Shown here: positions 53,437 to 62,052 of the stretch, one piece after another
Numbering within the stretch: position 1 is the stretch's first letter
Layout: every line of letters begins with the position of its first letter
Assembly (NCBI GenBank): GCA_023443625.1
Contig: JAEZTQ010000056.1
Location: forward strand, 40,210 to 104,209
DNA length: 64,000 nucleotides
DNA from: Bacillota bacterium
GTDB lineage: Bacteria > Bacillota_A > Clostridia > Lachnospirales > Lachnospiraceae
Direction of reading: 5' to 3'
Program-made: the position numbers and the translations under genes
The notes under the pieces: model-generated
Seen by the model: only the letters and a program-made list of their open reading frames with translations
What the model was told of the DNA's origin: nothing
Databases searched by the model: none

Positions 53437-54258
53437 ATGAATACACTCTATGTCTCGGATTTAGACGGGACTCTCCTCTATCCCAATGCAGAGCTATCTC
53501 ATAAAACCATTACAACCTTGAACAAGCTTCTTGACCAAGGACTATTATTTACTGTGGCCACCGCAAGATCAATAGCATCCGCAAAAAATATTTTAAAAGA
53601 TCTAAAGATTTCTCTGCCAATTGTTTTAATGAATGGAGTATGTATCTATGATCTAGCTATTGATGATTATATAAATATAGAATATCTTCCAAAGAAAAGT
53701 ATCCCTTTACTTTTGAACATACTGAAGCAGAATAATATGACGGGCTTTGCCTATAGTATCAAGGACAGTGTAATGTCAACTTATTACGAGAATTTAAGTA
53801 CCCAAGCCATGAAGGATTTTTACCAGGAACGAGTTAATCTCTATCAGAAGCCTTTCATACAAATAAATGATTTTGAAGCTATAGCCACAGAGCCCTTAAT
53901 TTATTTTACTTTTCTAGATCAGAGGGAAAAGCTCGAACCATTATTTCATCTAATAGATAACCTCCCTGGTTTAAACTGTGTATTTTACAAAGATAATTAT
54001 TCCCCCGATTTATGGTATCTGGAAACCTATAGCATGACCGCCTCAAAATATGATGCCCTTTTATATTTACGTAATTATCTTAAGCCTGATAAGATAGTCT
54101 CTTTTGGAGATAACCGTAACGACCTTCCCCTTTTCGAAGCCAGCGATGTAAAAATCGCTGTAGGAAATGCTGTAAAAGAGTTAAAGGACAAAGCTGATTT
54201 CATTATTGGAAGGAATGTTGAGGATGGAGTTGCCACATGGTTAGAACACCATGTATAG
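53437..54258 (+). CDS. HAD-superfamily Cof-type phosphatase
   Basis: 273 aa. Motif I SDLDGTLLYP with the nucleophile Asp (residue 8), motif II Thr/Ser in FTVATARS, Lys in SKYDALLYL (about 205) and motif IV SFGDNRNDLPLFE (about 225). A C2B-type cap domain lies between. Such enzymes dephosphorylate sugar phosphates, FMN or pyridoxal phosphate; substrate unknown. GAAAGGAG is close upstream. Cotranscription with the GNAT gene is likely. Confidence 0.9.
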   Translation: MNTLYVSDLDGTLLYPNAELSHKTITTLNKLLDQGLLFTVATARSIASAKNILKDLKISLPIVLMNGVCIYDLAIDDYINIEYLPKKSIPLLLNILKQNNMTGFAYSIKDSVMSTYYENLSTQAMKDFYQERVNLYQKPFIQINDFEAIATEPLIYFTFLDQREKLEPLFHLIDNLPGLNCVFYKDNYSPDLWYLETYSMTASKYDALLYLRNYLKPDKIVSFGDNRNDLPLFEASDVKIAVGNAVKELKDKADFIIGRNVEDGVATWLEHHV

Positions 54259-54270
54259 AAGCATGGTCAA

Positions 54271-54423
54271 CTTTACTAATAGGCTATTGAACAAGAAAGT
54301 GTCAGCTTGCTGATACTTCGCCCGAGGGGATTTGCGAAGCAATATACTTCCTTGCTGCGAGGTGTGTATCCATAGGGTCGCGTTTTTATTCAATAGGACA
54401 TAGTTAGTCTATTGAATAAAAAA
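54271..54423. repeat. Structured repeat C, three CTATTGAA-type arms
   Basis: After the HAD stop, CTATTGAACAAGAAA (54284-54298) pairs with TTTTTATTCAATAG (54383-54396), which pairs in turn exactly with CTATTGAATAAAAA (54409-54422) over 14 bp. Between lie the GTGTCAGC/GCTGATAC hairpin (54299-54316) and GC-richer sequence. Two alternative folds are thus possible. No frame. Confidence 0.65.
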
Positions 54424-54458
54424 GGTCTAGAAGGATATGAATACCCTTTTTAGACCTT
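54417..54458 (-). terminator. Terminator after the histidine phosphatase gene
   Basis: AAGGTCTA / TAGACCTT stem (54422-54429, 54451-54458) with extra AAAGGGTATTC-type pairing in the loop; on the minus strand it is followed by TTTTTTATT. About 50 bp past the stop at 54507. Confidence 0.75.
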
Positions 54459-54506
54459 GATTAACACCTCTATTACATCACAGTTTTGATAAACTAGTAA
54501 TGAACA

Positions 54507-55148
54507 TTATAAGGGATTTTTAAAACTTCTACGGCTTAACTCAGGATACCCTTCTAAATGAGCCGAATCATTAAATCTTTCTAGATAAAAGCAATCTAAC
54601 TTCGGGTTATATACCAGTTGTGTTATACTTGTATTCTCTAAAGAGGTTGCATAGAGCAATCTCTTTGCCTGACTTCTACTAAATAACCCTGCTAAAAGTG
54701 CTCGTATTACACCGCCGTGGGTTACTACCACTATATTTTTCTTACCACTTTGAGCAATCTCCCTGATGATTGGCATTGCGCGTTCATATACGTCCGTTCC
54801 AGTTTCACCACCTGGATAGGGAATATCTTCAACAAATTTTAATTGCTCTGCTAAAACATCACCATAATGCTCATGGTTATATTCATCACTCTTACCCTCC
54901 ATTAAACCGAAGGATATTTCCTTAATATCTTCACGAATTTTAATGGGCAGCAATTGTGCTTTATTGATAATTTCTGCCGTCTGCCTAGCTCTTATGAGAT
55001 TGCTGGCATATAAAGCATCAATTTCATAATTCTGAAACCGATCACGTAAAAGTTCTGCCTGCTTTATTCCCTCAACAGAAAGGTCTACATCCACGTTACA
55101 CAAATCACTACATTGCCTTCCATGTCGAATGAGATAAATATTTACCAT
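54507..55148 (-). CDS. Histidine phosphatase family protein
   Basis: 213 aa of the phosphoglycerate-mutase-like superfamily. Catalytic YLIRHGRQ at residue 6-10, a second conserved Arg in ASNLIRARQTAEII, acid in EISFGLMEGKSDEYN and the second His in VVTHGGVIRALL (about 150). It dephosphorylates small molecules such as alpha-ribazole phosphate or 3-phosphoglycerate; which one is unclear. No cobalamin genes nearby. Weak ribosome site. Confidence 0.88.
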   Translation of the reverse strand: MVNIYLIRHGRQCSDLCNVDVDLSVEGIKQAELLRDRFQNYEIDALYASNLIRARQTAEIINKAQLLPIKIREDIKEISFGLMEGKSDEYNHEHYGDVLAEQLKFVEDIPYPGGETGTDVYERAMPIIREIAQSGKKNIVVVTHGGVIRALLAGLFSRSQAKRLLYATSLENTSITQLVYNPKLDCFYLERFNDSAHLEGYPELSRRSFKNPL

Positions 55149-55215
55149 GATGTCTTCCCACCTTATCTATTGTGTTGATTTACCTAGCACATTGTACAAT
55201 CATAAACCTTCTTTG

Positions 55216-55545
55216 TCAACATCCTGCTTTTTCCTGTGTTTGTTTTAATTCGAGGATATGATGAAATACCTTCATAATCCTATGATAGCTCTCTTCCTCC
55301 ATGAGTTCTGCCTCATAGGCATACTCTACCATAAAACAGGTATAAGCAACAAACCTAAAATGATTAAATAAGAGGTCAAATCTCTCTGTATCATAATATT
55401 TCTTTATAATATTCCAATTATAATCACTAATTTCACTAATTACCTGGACAGGTTGTCCCCTTAGCAGTTCTCTCATTTCATCAATTTTATTCTCTACAAA
55501 TAATCCCTTTAAATCCCCATCTATTTGCCCTAATTCTTCATTCAT
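55216..55545 (-). CDS. Conserved-looking 109-aa protein, unknown function
   Basis: Acidic, all-helical-looking soluble protein of 109 aa (rich in Glu, Leu and aromatic residues such as SDYNWNIIKKYYDTERFDLLFNHFRF). No motif recognised. A good AAAGGAG precedes its ATG and it fills the gap between the phosphatase and the amidase. Codon use looks like its neighbours. Likely real, role unknown. Confidence 0.6.
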   Translation of the reverse strand: MNEELGQIDGDLKGLFVENKIDEMRELLRGQPVQVISEISDYNWNIIKKYYDTERFDLLFNHFRFVAYTCFMVEYAYEAELMEEESYHRIMKVFHHILELKQTQEKAGC

Positions 55546-55768
55546 ATGCCTAATGCTCCTTTTATGTTAGAGGTTATATCAGTAACCCTATTATCTGTGC
55601 AGTCATTTCATTACATTCTATCATGGCTCTTCGGTATAATACAAGTCTAAAACATCACTCTACCTGATTTTGATAAGTTATTTACCCATTTTAATCCAGT
55701 ATTATATGTATCATCTTCAAAAAACCGGAATATGATAATAATAGTAAAAATAGAAAGGGAGTGTCTCT

Positions 55769-56338
55769 TTGCCTATTAAAATATTTATAGACCAAGGTCA
55801 CAATCCTGTAGGCAGCCCTAATGCCGGTGCTGTCGCTAATGGACTTAATGAATCGGATATTAATTATCAAGTGGGGGTTTATCTTGCAGATCTGTTAAAT
55901 AGTGATCCAAGATTTGAAGCCCGGCTATCCAGACCAACTCCAACCACTGTACTTGGAACAAGTAATGCAACCAGTCTTGCTGAAAGAGTGCGCTTAGCAA
56001 ATGAATGGCCAGCAAATTATTTTTTAAGTATCCATTGCAACTCAAATCCAAATCCTGCTATCAACGGTACTGAAATCTATATATTTCAGCTAAATACTCA
56101 GGCCCAGTGGTTAGCAGAGCATATTATGACCGGAATCACTGAAGCAGTTGGCACCAATAATAACGGGATACGTGTAAGGCCATCCTTATTTGTTCTCAGA
56201 AGAGCACAGATGACATCTCTGTTAATCGAATTAGGATATCTCACGAACCTATCTGATGCAGAGAAGCTCCGTAATAATCAATATCAATTTGCATATGGTA
56301 CCTTTGTAGGTATTAAAATGTATTTTGGATTTGCCTAG
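55769..56338 (+). CDS. N-acetylmuramoyl-L-alanine amidase (Amidase_3)
   Basis: 189 aa, a bare Amidase_3 catalytic domain cutting MurNAc-L-Ala bonds. Zinc ligands appear in IFIDQGHNP (His 10), NGLNESDIN (Glu) and FLSIHCNSNP (His); the catalytic Glu is in LLIELGYLTN (about 150). No signal peptide and no wall-binding domain, so export would need lysis, a holin or another path, or it may act in the mother cell on spores. TTG start with AAAGGGAG eight bases upstream. Confidence 0.9.
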   Translation: MPIKIFIDQGHNPVGSPNAGAVANGLNESDINYQVGVYLADLLNSDPRFEARLSRPTPTTVLGTSNATSLAERVRLANEWPANYFLSIHCNSNPNPAINGTEIYIFQLNTQAQWLAEHIMTGITEAVGTNNNGIRVRPSLFVLRRAQMTSLLIELGYLTNLSDAEKLRNNQYQFAYGTFVGIKMYFGFA

Positions 56339-56350
56339 ACGACAAGATAA

Positions 56351-56434
56351 TGTTACAGTTCAGCCAAGCTCGATTTCCCTTACGCTACATCTAGCACAAG
56401 CATTCCAATTCTGTCACATGACTGAGCTGTAACA
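56351..56434. repeat. GTTACAG-type palindrome, copy 2
   Basis: TGTTACAGTTCAG (56351-56363) pairs with CTGAGCTGTAACA (56422-56434; one G-T pair); inner bases show weaker GCT...AGC pairing. Lies 12 bp after the amidase stop. Same arm core as at 23276-23318, but the interior is 58 nt. Confidence 0.7.
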
Positions 56435-56462
56435 AAATAATGGATTAAATTTAAAATAGTGC

Positions 56463-56491
56463 TTTACAAATATAGCAATCTATGCTAAACT
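56463..56491 (+). promoter_or_regulatory. Predicted cspA promoter
   Basis: TTTACA (56463-56468), 17-bp spacer, TAAACT (56486-56491). Transcription from about 56498 would give a leader of about 155 nt before the cold-shock gene, with the hairpin at 56519-56577. Confidence 0.45.
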
Positions 56492-56518
56492 TAACAAGTA
56501 TTTATATTGTCACGTATG

Positions 56519-56577
56519 ATCTCACATATTTTCGTAAGTCATTACTGTTTAATGATTTACAAAAATATGTGATTTTT
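56519..56577 (+). promoter_or_regulatory. Long hairpin in the cspA leader
   Basis: TCACATATTTT pairs with AAAATATGTGA, and inside them GTAAGTCATTA with TAATGATTTAC (one mismatch), giving an almost continuous stem of about 24 bp with a 5-nt loop; CGTAT...ATACG may close it further. A stable 5' UTR fold ahead of a cold-shock gene is suggestive of temperature- or RNA-binding-dependent control; inference. Confidence 0.5.
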
Positions 56578-56653
56578 ACTATACGGTATGGTTATTTTTA
56601 GATACCTACATTAGAATCAATAAAATACAATCATATTATAGGAGGTATCTTTC

Positions 56654-56857
56654 ATGAACAAAGGTACAGTAAAGTGGTTTAACTCACAAAAAGGTTTTGG
56701 ATTTATTACAAACGATAACGGTGGAGAAGATGTATTCGTACATTTCTCAGGCATTGCTTCCAATGGCTTCAAGAATTTAGAAGAAGGCCAAAAAGTAACC
56801 TTTGACTTAGAAAAAGGTCAGCGTGGTATGCAAGCAGTTAACGTTACTGTTGCATAA
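56654..56857 (+). CDS. cspA: Cold-shock protein (CspA family)
   Basis: 67-aa single cold-shock domain. RNP1 KGFGFI and RNP2 VFVHF with the aromatic residues that stack on single-stranded RNA/DNA. Acts as RNA chaperone. ATAGGAGG precedes the ATG. Monocistronic: own promoter and leader hairpin upstream, strong terminator downstream. Confidence 0.96.
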   Translation: MNKGTVKWFNSQKGFGFITNDNGGEDVFVHFSGIASNGFKNLEEGQKVTFDLEKGQRGMQAVNVTVA

Positions 56858-56887
56858 GATAACTTAAAATCTTTCTAGGTTCACTAA

Positions 56888-56948
56888 ATGCTCCGCCTTA
56901 TTGAAAACAGTTTGTATACCTCAAATTGTTTTCAGTAAGGCGGAGCAT
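56888..56948 (+). terminator. Terminator of cspA
   Basis: 27-bp stem (arms 56888-56914 and 56922-56948, two G-T pairs; ATGCTCCGCCTTA on the left) with a 7-nt loop and ATTTTTATTTTA tail. 30 bp past the stop. Confidence 0.9.
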
Positions 56949-57123
56949 ATTTTTATTTTATAGGAAAGTGCGTCCTATAAATAAAATTAGGATGCCCACG
57001 CAAGAGTATGGAAACATGTCGTATAAATGCGACTCTTTTACGGCACAAGAGTTTGCAAGGCAAACTCTTTGTTATTCAACAGGAATTTACGTCTCTTGAA
57101 TTAAACGATCTGCGAGGATGCGG

Positions 57124-57603
57124 CTATTTATGATAGGGCTGGTTATTGATTATACGGAAAGCTCGATAGATTTGCTCCAAAAGTATCATTCTCATAAGCT
57201 GATGAGGAAAGGTCATTTTGGAAAAACTTAATTTATAATCAGCACGACTAAGAACTTCCCTGGAAAGTCCAAGGGAGCCTCCAATAATCAAGCTGATATG
57301 GCTGCGACCTGACACACCAAGACCCTCTATTTTGCTCGCCAATTCTTCAGATGAAAGCATGCTACCTTCGATTGCCAGTGCAATACAATAGGAATCCTCC
57401 TTTAATGCCTTAAGTATACGTTCGCCTTCTTTATTCTTAATTATATCTTCTAAAGCTTCACTTGCATTATCTGGAGTCTTCTCATCAGCTAGTTCAATTA
57501 TTTCAAGGGTACAATATCTACCCAGACGTTTTATATATTCCTCCACCCCTTGAGCCAGATATTTTTCTTTTAATTTACCTACACATATCAGTGTTATTTT
57601 CAT
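57124..57603 (-). CDS. rlmH: 23S rRNA pseudouridine-1915 N3-methyltransferase RlmH
   Basis: 159-aa SPOUT methyltransferase acting on the 70S ribosome. Begins MKITLICVGKLKEKYL; the knot has LIIGGSLGLS and the invariant C-terminus HQLMRMILLEQIYRAFRIINNQPYHK. Four-base ATGA overlap with the upstream phosphatase gene. Downstream gap (56949-57123) holds a TTTATAGGA/TCCTATAAAT hairpin and an AGAGTTTGC/GCAAACTCT hairpin. Confidence 0.97.
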   Translation of the reverse strand: MKITLICVGKLKEKYLAQGVEEYIKRLGRYCTLEIIELADEKTPDNASEALEDIIKNKEGERILKALKEDSYCIALAIEGSMLSSEELASKIEGLGVSGRSHISLIIGGSLGLSREVLSRADYKLSFSKMTFPHQLMRMILLEQIYRAFRIINNQPYHK

Positions 57604-58160
57604 TTTTTTGTACTTCCTTTATGATCATCCCGGATATACTCATACAACACACCATTCTTAACAAGCTTAAGCTTCTCTCCTGTAAAACCCCGCTTGCGAA
57701 GTTCCTTTTGAAAATTATAAAGCATAAATCCGTGAAATACGATTAATATATTATCCTGAGACCAGTCAATCCGGTCCAAAAAAGCATTAATTCTTCTCTT
57801 CGTCTCTGTTCTGTTCTCTGGCTGACTCTTGGATTTAAAATACCAAGCCAGCCTACCGCAAATATGCCAAACCTCAAAGGGAAGTTTGATACGTTCTGAG
57901 TGAATAAAGGGTGCATTGTCCACTTCTCTTAACAACTTATCAATCATGACATTGCCACTATAAACCTCTTTCGCTGTGGTAACAGCTCTGGGCAAATCAC
58001 TAGCGTAGCAGACATCCCATTCAATTTTGTACATTTCTACTTTCTTCTTAATCACCTTGGAGACTTCATATTTTTCAGACCATTCGCGAAATTCTTTCGA
58101 GGTCATCATTTTTTTATGGGGGCAATTCACTTTAAAATGTCGCACTAGTCCAATTCGCAT
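57600..58160 (-). CDS. Histidine phosphatase-like protein
   Basis: About 186 aa of the phosphoglycerate-mutase-like superfamily, diverged: the N-terminal catalytic motif reads LVRHFKVN (Phe for the usual Gly after His), with ASDLPRAVTTAKEVY and a second His in LIVFHGFMLYNFQKEL. Activity is plausible but altered. The frame opens at a TTG at 58193; the ATG at 58160 with AGGA eight bases upstream gives MRIGLVRHF. Overlaps rlmH by 4 bp, so the two are co-translated. Confidence 0.78.
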   Translation of the reverse strand: MRIGLVRHFKVNCPHKKMMTSKEFREWSEKYEVSKVIKKKVEMYKIEWDVCYASDLPRAVTTAKEVYSGNVMIDKLLREVDNAPFIHSERIKLPFEVWHICGRLAWYFKSKSQPENRTETKRRINAFLDRIDWSQDNILIVFHGFMLYNFQKELRKRGFTGEKLKLVKNGVLYEYIRDDHKGSTKK

Positions 58161-58440
58161 TATCTTATTCCTATCTATGTATTTTGGTTTCAATCTTTTA
58201 CACTATTTTTTGCTTTTAAATACCATATACATTATAGCTTTAAATACAAATCTTTTCAATAAAATACACAATAAAAACAATAATTACTAATACCATAACT
58301 ATTAGGAACAGTGACATATTTGTGTACCAAAATGTTTACAAAATGTCTTTATTCTATCCACATTTTAATCATATATACCTTTTATACTAAATTTAAGAAA
58401 GTGATATATTCACTCTCCTCCTCCCTACATTATAAATATC

Positions 58441-58480
58441 AAAGAGGGTGTCACATGCTAATGCATCGGACACCTTCTTT
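58441..58480 (+). terminator. Orphan terminator-like hairpin
   Basis: AAAGAGGGTGTC (58441-58452) pairs with GACACCTTCTTT (58469-58480, one mismatch), 16-nt loop, followed by CTATGTTTTATATTATTTC. No upstream gene on the plus strand, so its transcript is unknown. Confidence 0.5.
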
Positions 58481-58685
58481 CTATGTTTTATATTATTTCT
58501 ATGTTTTTTATTTGTGTTTTTTCTTTCTAAATTCTAAAATATTTTTACTGATTTTTATATTATTTTTATAATATATTCACAAAGTAAACACACTTTCTTT
58601 GTATACTATGTATATAGACAGTGTTTAATCACTATCTACTCCCACCCTATTATACGTTAATGTTATATGGCTCCCCTGCTGTATA

Positions 58686-58729
58686 ACAAAAAAGAGCCTA
58701 TTATCAATATAATAGGTTCCTTTTTTTGT
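58686..58729 (-). terminator. Terminator after mazF
   Basis: ACAAAAAAGAGCCTATTAT pairs with ATAATAGGTTCCTTTTTTTG (one mismatch), 4-nt loop; A-run and T-run on both sides make it bidirectional. 49 bp past the mazF stop. Confidence 0.85.
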
Positions 58730-58777
58730 CCTAATCTTAAATCAATACCATGTATCTCACTTCTTACTCTAAAGTAA

Positions 58778-59143
58778 TTATCTAAAATATGTATCTAAAG
58801 AAAAACTAATAATAAGAGCTCTATCAATTTTCTTTAATACATCCCGATCCAAGTGACATACTTTCTCTTTTAATCGTGATTTATCAATTGTTCTCACTTG
58901 TTCCAATAATATAACAGAATCTTTGACTATACCATATTTCTCTGCATCCAGTTCCACATGGGTGGGAAGCTTCGCTTTATTCATTTTAGATGTAATGGCC
59001 GCACAAATTATGGTAGGACTATGTTTATTACCTGTATCATTCTGAATTATCAGAACCGGCCTGACACCACCCTGTTCGGATCCGATCACTGGTCGCAAAT
59101 CCGCATAGAATATATCTCCTCTTTTAATAACCACTTTATTCAC
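58778..59143 (-). CDS. MazF/NdoA-family mRNA interferase, no antitoxin gene adjacent
   Basis: 121-aa type II toxin-family endoribonuclease. Conserved [30 protein letters not shown] with catalytic Arg and the AAITS and THVEL strands, close to Bacillus EndoA (NdoA), which cuts UACAU. In Bacillus the order is alr-ndoAI-ndoA; here alr precedes but only 75 bp separate it from this gene, too short for the antitoxin. Start uncertain: GTG at 59143 or the GTG at 59134. Ends in a strong terminator. Confidence 0.9.
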   Translation of the reverse strand: MNKVVIKRGDIFYADLRPVIGSEQGGVRPVLIIQNDTGNKHSPTIICAAITSKMNKAKLPTHVELDAEKYGIVKDSVILLEQVRTIDKSRLKEKVCHLDRDVLKKIDRALIISFSLDTYFR

Positions 59144-59218
59144 ACTCCAATATTCGGCTTAACCTTATTATTGCCAGTTTCTTCGTGTGTATTCCATAAA
59201 GTGTATATGTTTTATAAA

Positions 59219-60388
59219 TCATTCATTTTTCTGTTTAGAATATACTCGGGGAATTCTTTTACCTACCGTACAAACAAGTTCATAAGGAAAGGAATGGGAC
59301 CAACAGGCCAGTTCTTCTGCCAAGATATATGCTTCACCATCTTTTCCTAAAAGGGTCACTGTATCCCCTTCCTTTACATCTTCAATATCCGATATATCTA
59401 CCATAAAATAATCCATGCAAATTCTTCCCAAAATAGGAGCATATTGCCCATGAATTAATACTTTGCCTGTATTTGATAAGTTTCTGGAATAGCCGTCTGC
59501 ATAACCAACAGGGATGGTGGCTATTCTCCTTTTCTTATCCGTCACATAGGTTGCACCATAACTTATACCGACTCCTGCTTCTACCTCCTTGATATATACA
59601 ACATGGGTCTTTAATTCCATTGCAGGGATCAAATGAATATTCTCATGATTTACTTCCTCAGAAGGATATATTCCATAAGTTGCAATGCCGCAGCGAACCA
59701 TATTAAAATTAGCTTCAGGAAATTCTAATATACCAGCACTATTGGCAATGTGCTTGACTGGTATAAATATATGTTCTTGCTCTAATAAGTTATTAAATTC
59801 CATATATCGCTGCAATTGTAATAATGTACTTGTTTTGTCTGCTTCATCTGCACATGCAAAATGTGAAAACAAGCCTTCTATCTCAATATTATCAAGAGCT
59901 GCAATTTTTTTTATTGCTTCTACGCTTTCTTTTGTATCGGGAAATCCCAATCTGCTCATGCCCGTATCCAACTTAATATGAATCTTCCCTATCTTACCCT
60001 GGCGCTTTGCTTCTTCGGACAGAGCTTTGGCCATCTCATACTGAAATACTGTTTGAGCTACGTCATGGGCTACAACTAAGTGGTATTGTTCCTTTGGAGT
60101 ATACCCCAGAATCAGCATAGGCTTTGTGATACCTGCCTCCCTAAGTTCTACTGCCTCCTCAATGATAGCCACTCCATATGTATCAATTAATTCACTATCT
60201 CCTATTGCCTTTGCAAGGGGTATAGCACCATGACCATAAGCATCCGCTTTAATAATAGCCATAATTTTAGTATTTGAATTTATTGTTTTTCTTATTTCAA
60301 GAAGATTATGTCTGATTGCACTTAAATCTACATTTGCCTGCACTCTATAATAGCCACTGCTTCCTTGTGTCTTTACATTCTCATTCAT
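59219..60388 (-). CDS. alr: Alanine racemase
   Basis: PLP enzyme (389 aa) making D-Ala for peptidoglycan. PLP-Lys in IMAIIKADAYGHGA (about residue 45), the phosphate and pyridine sites in HIKLDTGMSRLGF and catalytic Tyr in GVGISYGATYV, then the C-terminal beta domain with GRICMDYFMVD. Upstream are nnr and acpS, as in Bacillus; downstream mazF. Long N-terminal lead (about 12 aa) is probably real. Confidence 0.95.
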   Translation of the reverse strand: MNENVKTQGSSGYYRVQANVDLSAIRHNLLEIRKTINSNTKIMAIIKADAYGHGAIPLAKAIGDSELIDTYGVAIIEEAVELREAGITKPMLILGYTPKEQYHLVVAHDVAQTVFQYEMAKALSEEAKRQGKIGKIHIKLDTGMSRLGFPDTKESVEAIKKIAALDNIEIEGLFSHFACADEADKTSTLLQLQRYMEFNNLLEQEHIFIPVKHIANSAGILEFPEANFNMVRCGIATYGIYPSEEVNHENIHLIPAMELKTHVVYIKEVEAGVGISYGATYVTDKKRRIATIPVGYADGYSRNLSNTGKVLIHGQYAPILGRICMDYFMVDISDIEDVKEGDTVTLLGKDGEAYILAEELACWSHSFPYELVCTVGKRIPRVYSKQKNE

Positions 60389-60441
60389 ATTACTTCGCTA
60401 GCCTTTCCCCAAGTTTGTTATATCACTACAAACTATTCTTA

Positions 60442-62052
60442 TTAAAATATCTCTGATAGCAGCACTTCTTCAATTGAATCAATAATATCTCCAGCCATCA
60501 TGGAATATTTTCCACACCTTAAGGCTGCATAATCCCCTGATAAACCGTGGATATATACTGCTAGGCAAGTAGCCTCATAAGGCTCCATTCCCTGTGCTAT
60601 TAGTGCTCCAATTATACCCGTCAGGATATCACCACTACCCCCGGTTGCCATTCCATTATTGCCAGACACATTAATATATCGTTTGGCAGATTGAGTAACC
60701 AGGGTACGAGCATCTTTAATTGCATATATCAAATTATTATTATAAGAACATTGATTAGCTGTGTCAACCAGATTATTGACAATATCAGAAATTGGAATCT
60801 GAATAAGGCGAGATAATTCCAATAGATGAGGTGTCACAATCATCTGCACCTTCGTAAGCTCCTTCAGGCATTCCACTCTTTTATGAATTCTCTCATATCC
60901 TATCTCAGTAAAAGGGATTGCTAAATTTTGGTCTGTTTGTGTTTTATTTTCATTCTCCTTTGACAGCTTATTATCTAATAACTTTGAAAGCAGGGTGATT
61001 GCATCAGCATCAACAATAATGGGAACCTTCCCATGCTTTAGTACAGTTTCTAGTAATATATTCGCAGTATCTGACTGACCTAGTCCCGGACCTATTACAA
61101 TCACACTAGCCCAAGAAAGCTCAGTAATTATTTTACTTTGAAATTCTTCTCTTGCTATTTTCTCTCCATCATAAGCACCAAATAAGGCCTCTGGCAAAGA
61201 GGTCTGTAGAATTAATCGATTTTCATTTGAGGTTAATACCTTAACCAGACCTGCTCCCGTACGGTATGCAGCCTTCGCAGACAGGTAAGCAGCACCACTC
61301 ATACCTTTACTACCTGCAATGATTAATACTTTTCCATATGACCCCTTATTACTGTAATTATCTCTGTAAGGCAGCCTTTTTATGTCTTCCTTTTCATAAT
61401 AAAATGTATTTGGGTCAGCCTCTATTCGTGCAGCTTCAGGAAAGCCTATATCTGCTACGGTTATTTCTCCTCCATAGTCTGCACCAGGATAAAATAATAG
61501 TCCTTGTTTTTGAAAGCCAAAGGTTATGGTGTTGTCTGCTTTGACTGCGACATTCATTATTTTACCCGTATCTGCAGATATCCCAGAAGGTATATCTACA
61601 GAATAAACTCTGCAGTCTAACTTATTTATTTCATTAATTACCTCCTCATAGGGGCTGGTAACTGACCTGGATAGACCCACTCCAAATATAGCATCAATTA
61701 TAATATTATATTCACATAGCTTGTTGCAGTTATCAAACTTAATACCCAAATTCTTTGCAATCTCAAGTTGCATCTTCATCCCAACAGAAGCTTTTTCTTC
61801 CTCTCCTATAAAAAGAATAGCAACATGATAGCCCTGTAAAAACAGAATTCTACCTGCTGCAACACCATCTCCACCATTATTCCCCTGACCGCAGACCACT
61901 ATAATACGATCGGTTTTAACAAGCTTTCTTTTCATAACAGCGACTACTTCATATGCAGCCCGTTCCATCAATACAACTTCAGGAATTTTAACAACTTTAA
62001 TACTATATTCATCAATTTCTTTAATTTCTCTGGAATTAACAGCATACTTCAT
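60442..62052 (-). CDS. nnr: Bifunctional NAD(P)H-hydrate epimerase/ADP-dependent dehydratase
   Basis: Repairs damaged NADHX/NADPHX. 536 aa. N-terminal YjeF_N epimerase domain (1-215) with CGQGNNGGDGVAAGRIL and VDIPSGISADTG; C-terminal ribokinase-like dehydratase (about 225-530) with AGSKGMSGAAYLSA, GPGLGQS, DADAITLL and the ADP-site GNNGMATGGSGDILTG. A Lys/Asn-rich insert (about 365-400) lengthens it slightly. Its start overlaps acpS by 4 bp (ATGA). Confidence 0.95.
   Translation of the reverse strand: MKYAVNSREIKEIDEYSIKVVKIPEVVLMERAAYEVVAVMKRKLVKTDRIIVVCGQGNNGGDGVAAGRILFLQGYHVAILFIGEEEKASVGMKMQLEIAKNLGIKFDNCNKLCEYNIIIDAIFGVGLSRSVTSPYEEVINEINKLDCRVYSVDIPSGISADTGKIMNVAVKADNTITFGFQKQGLLFYPGADYGGEITVADIGFPEAARIEADPNTFYYEKEDIKRLPYRDNYSNKGSYGKVLIIAGSKGMSGAAYLSAKAAYRTGAGLVKVLTSNENRLILQTSLPEALFGAYDGEKIAREEFQSKIITELSWASVIVIGPGLGQSDTANILLETVLKHGKVPIIVDADAITLLSKLLDNKLSKENENKTQTDQNLAIPFTEIGYERIHKRVECLKELTKVQMIVTPHLLELSRLIQIPISDIVNNLVDTANQCSYNNNLIYAIKDARTLVTQSAKRYINVSGNNGMATGGSGDILTGIIGALIAQGMEPYEATCLAVYIHGLSGDYAALRCGKYSMMAGDIIDSIEEVLLSEIF

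Larger units (their letters stand above)
58161..58777. other. Non-coding region between mazF and the phosphatase gene
   Basis: About 615 bp of very AT-rich DNA. It holds a hairpin AAAGAGGGTGTC/GACACCTTCTTT at 58441-58480 (plus-strand T-rich tail, possible terminator of an unseen short RNA) and the bidirectional terminator at 58686-58729. I found no frame with ribosome site and no promoter I trust. Confidence 0.6.
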
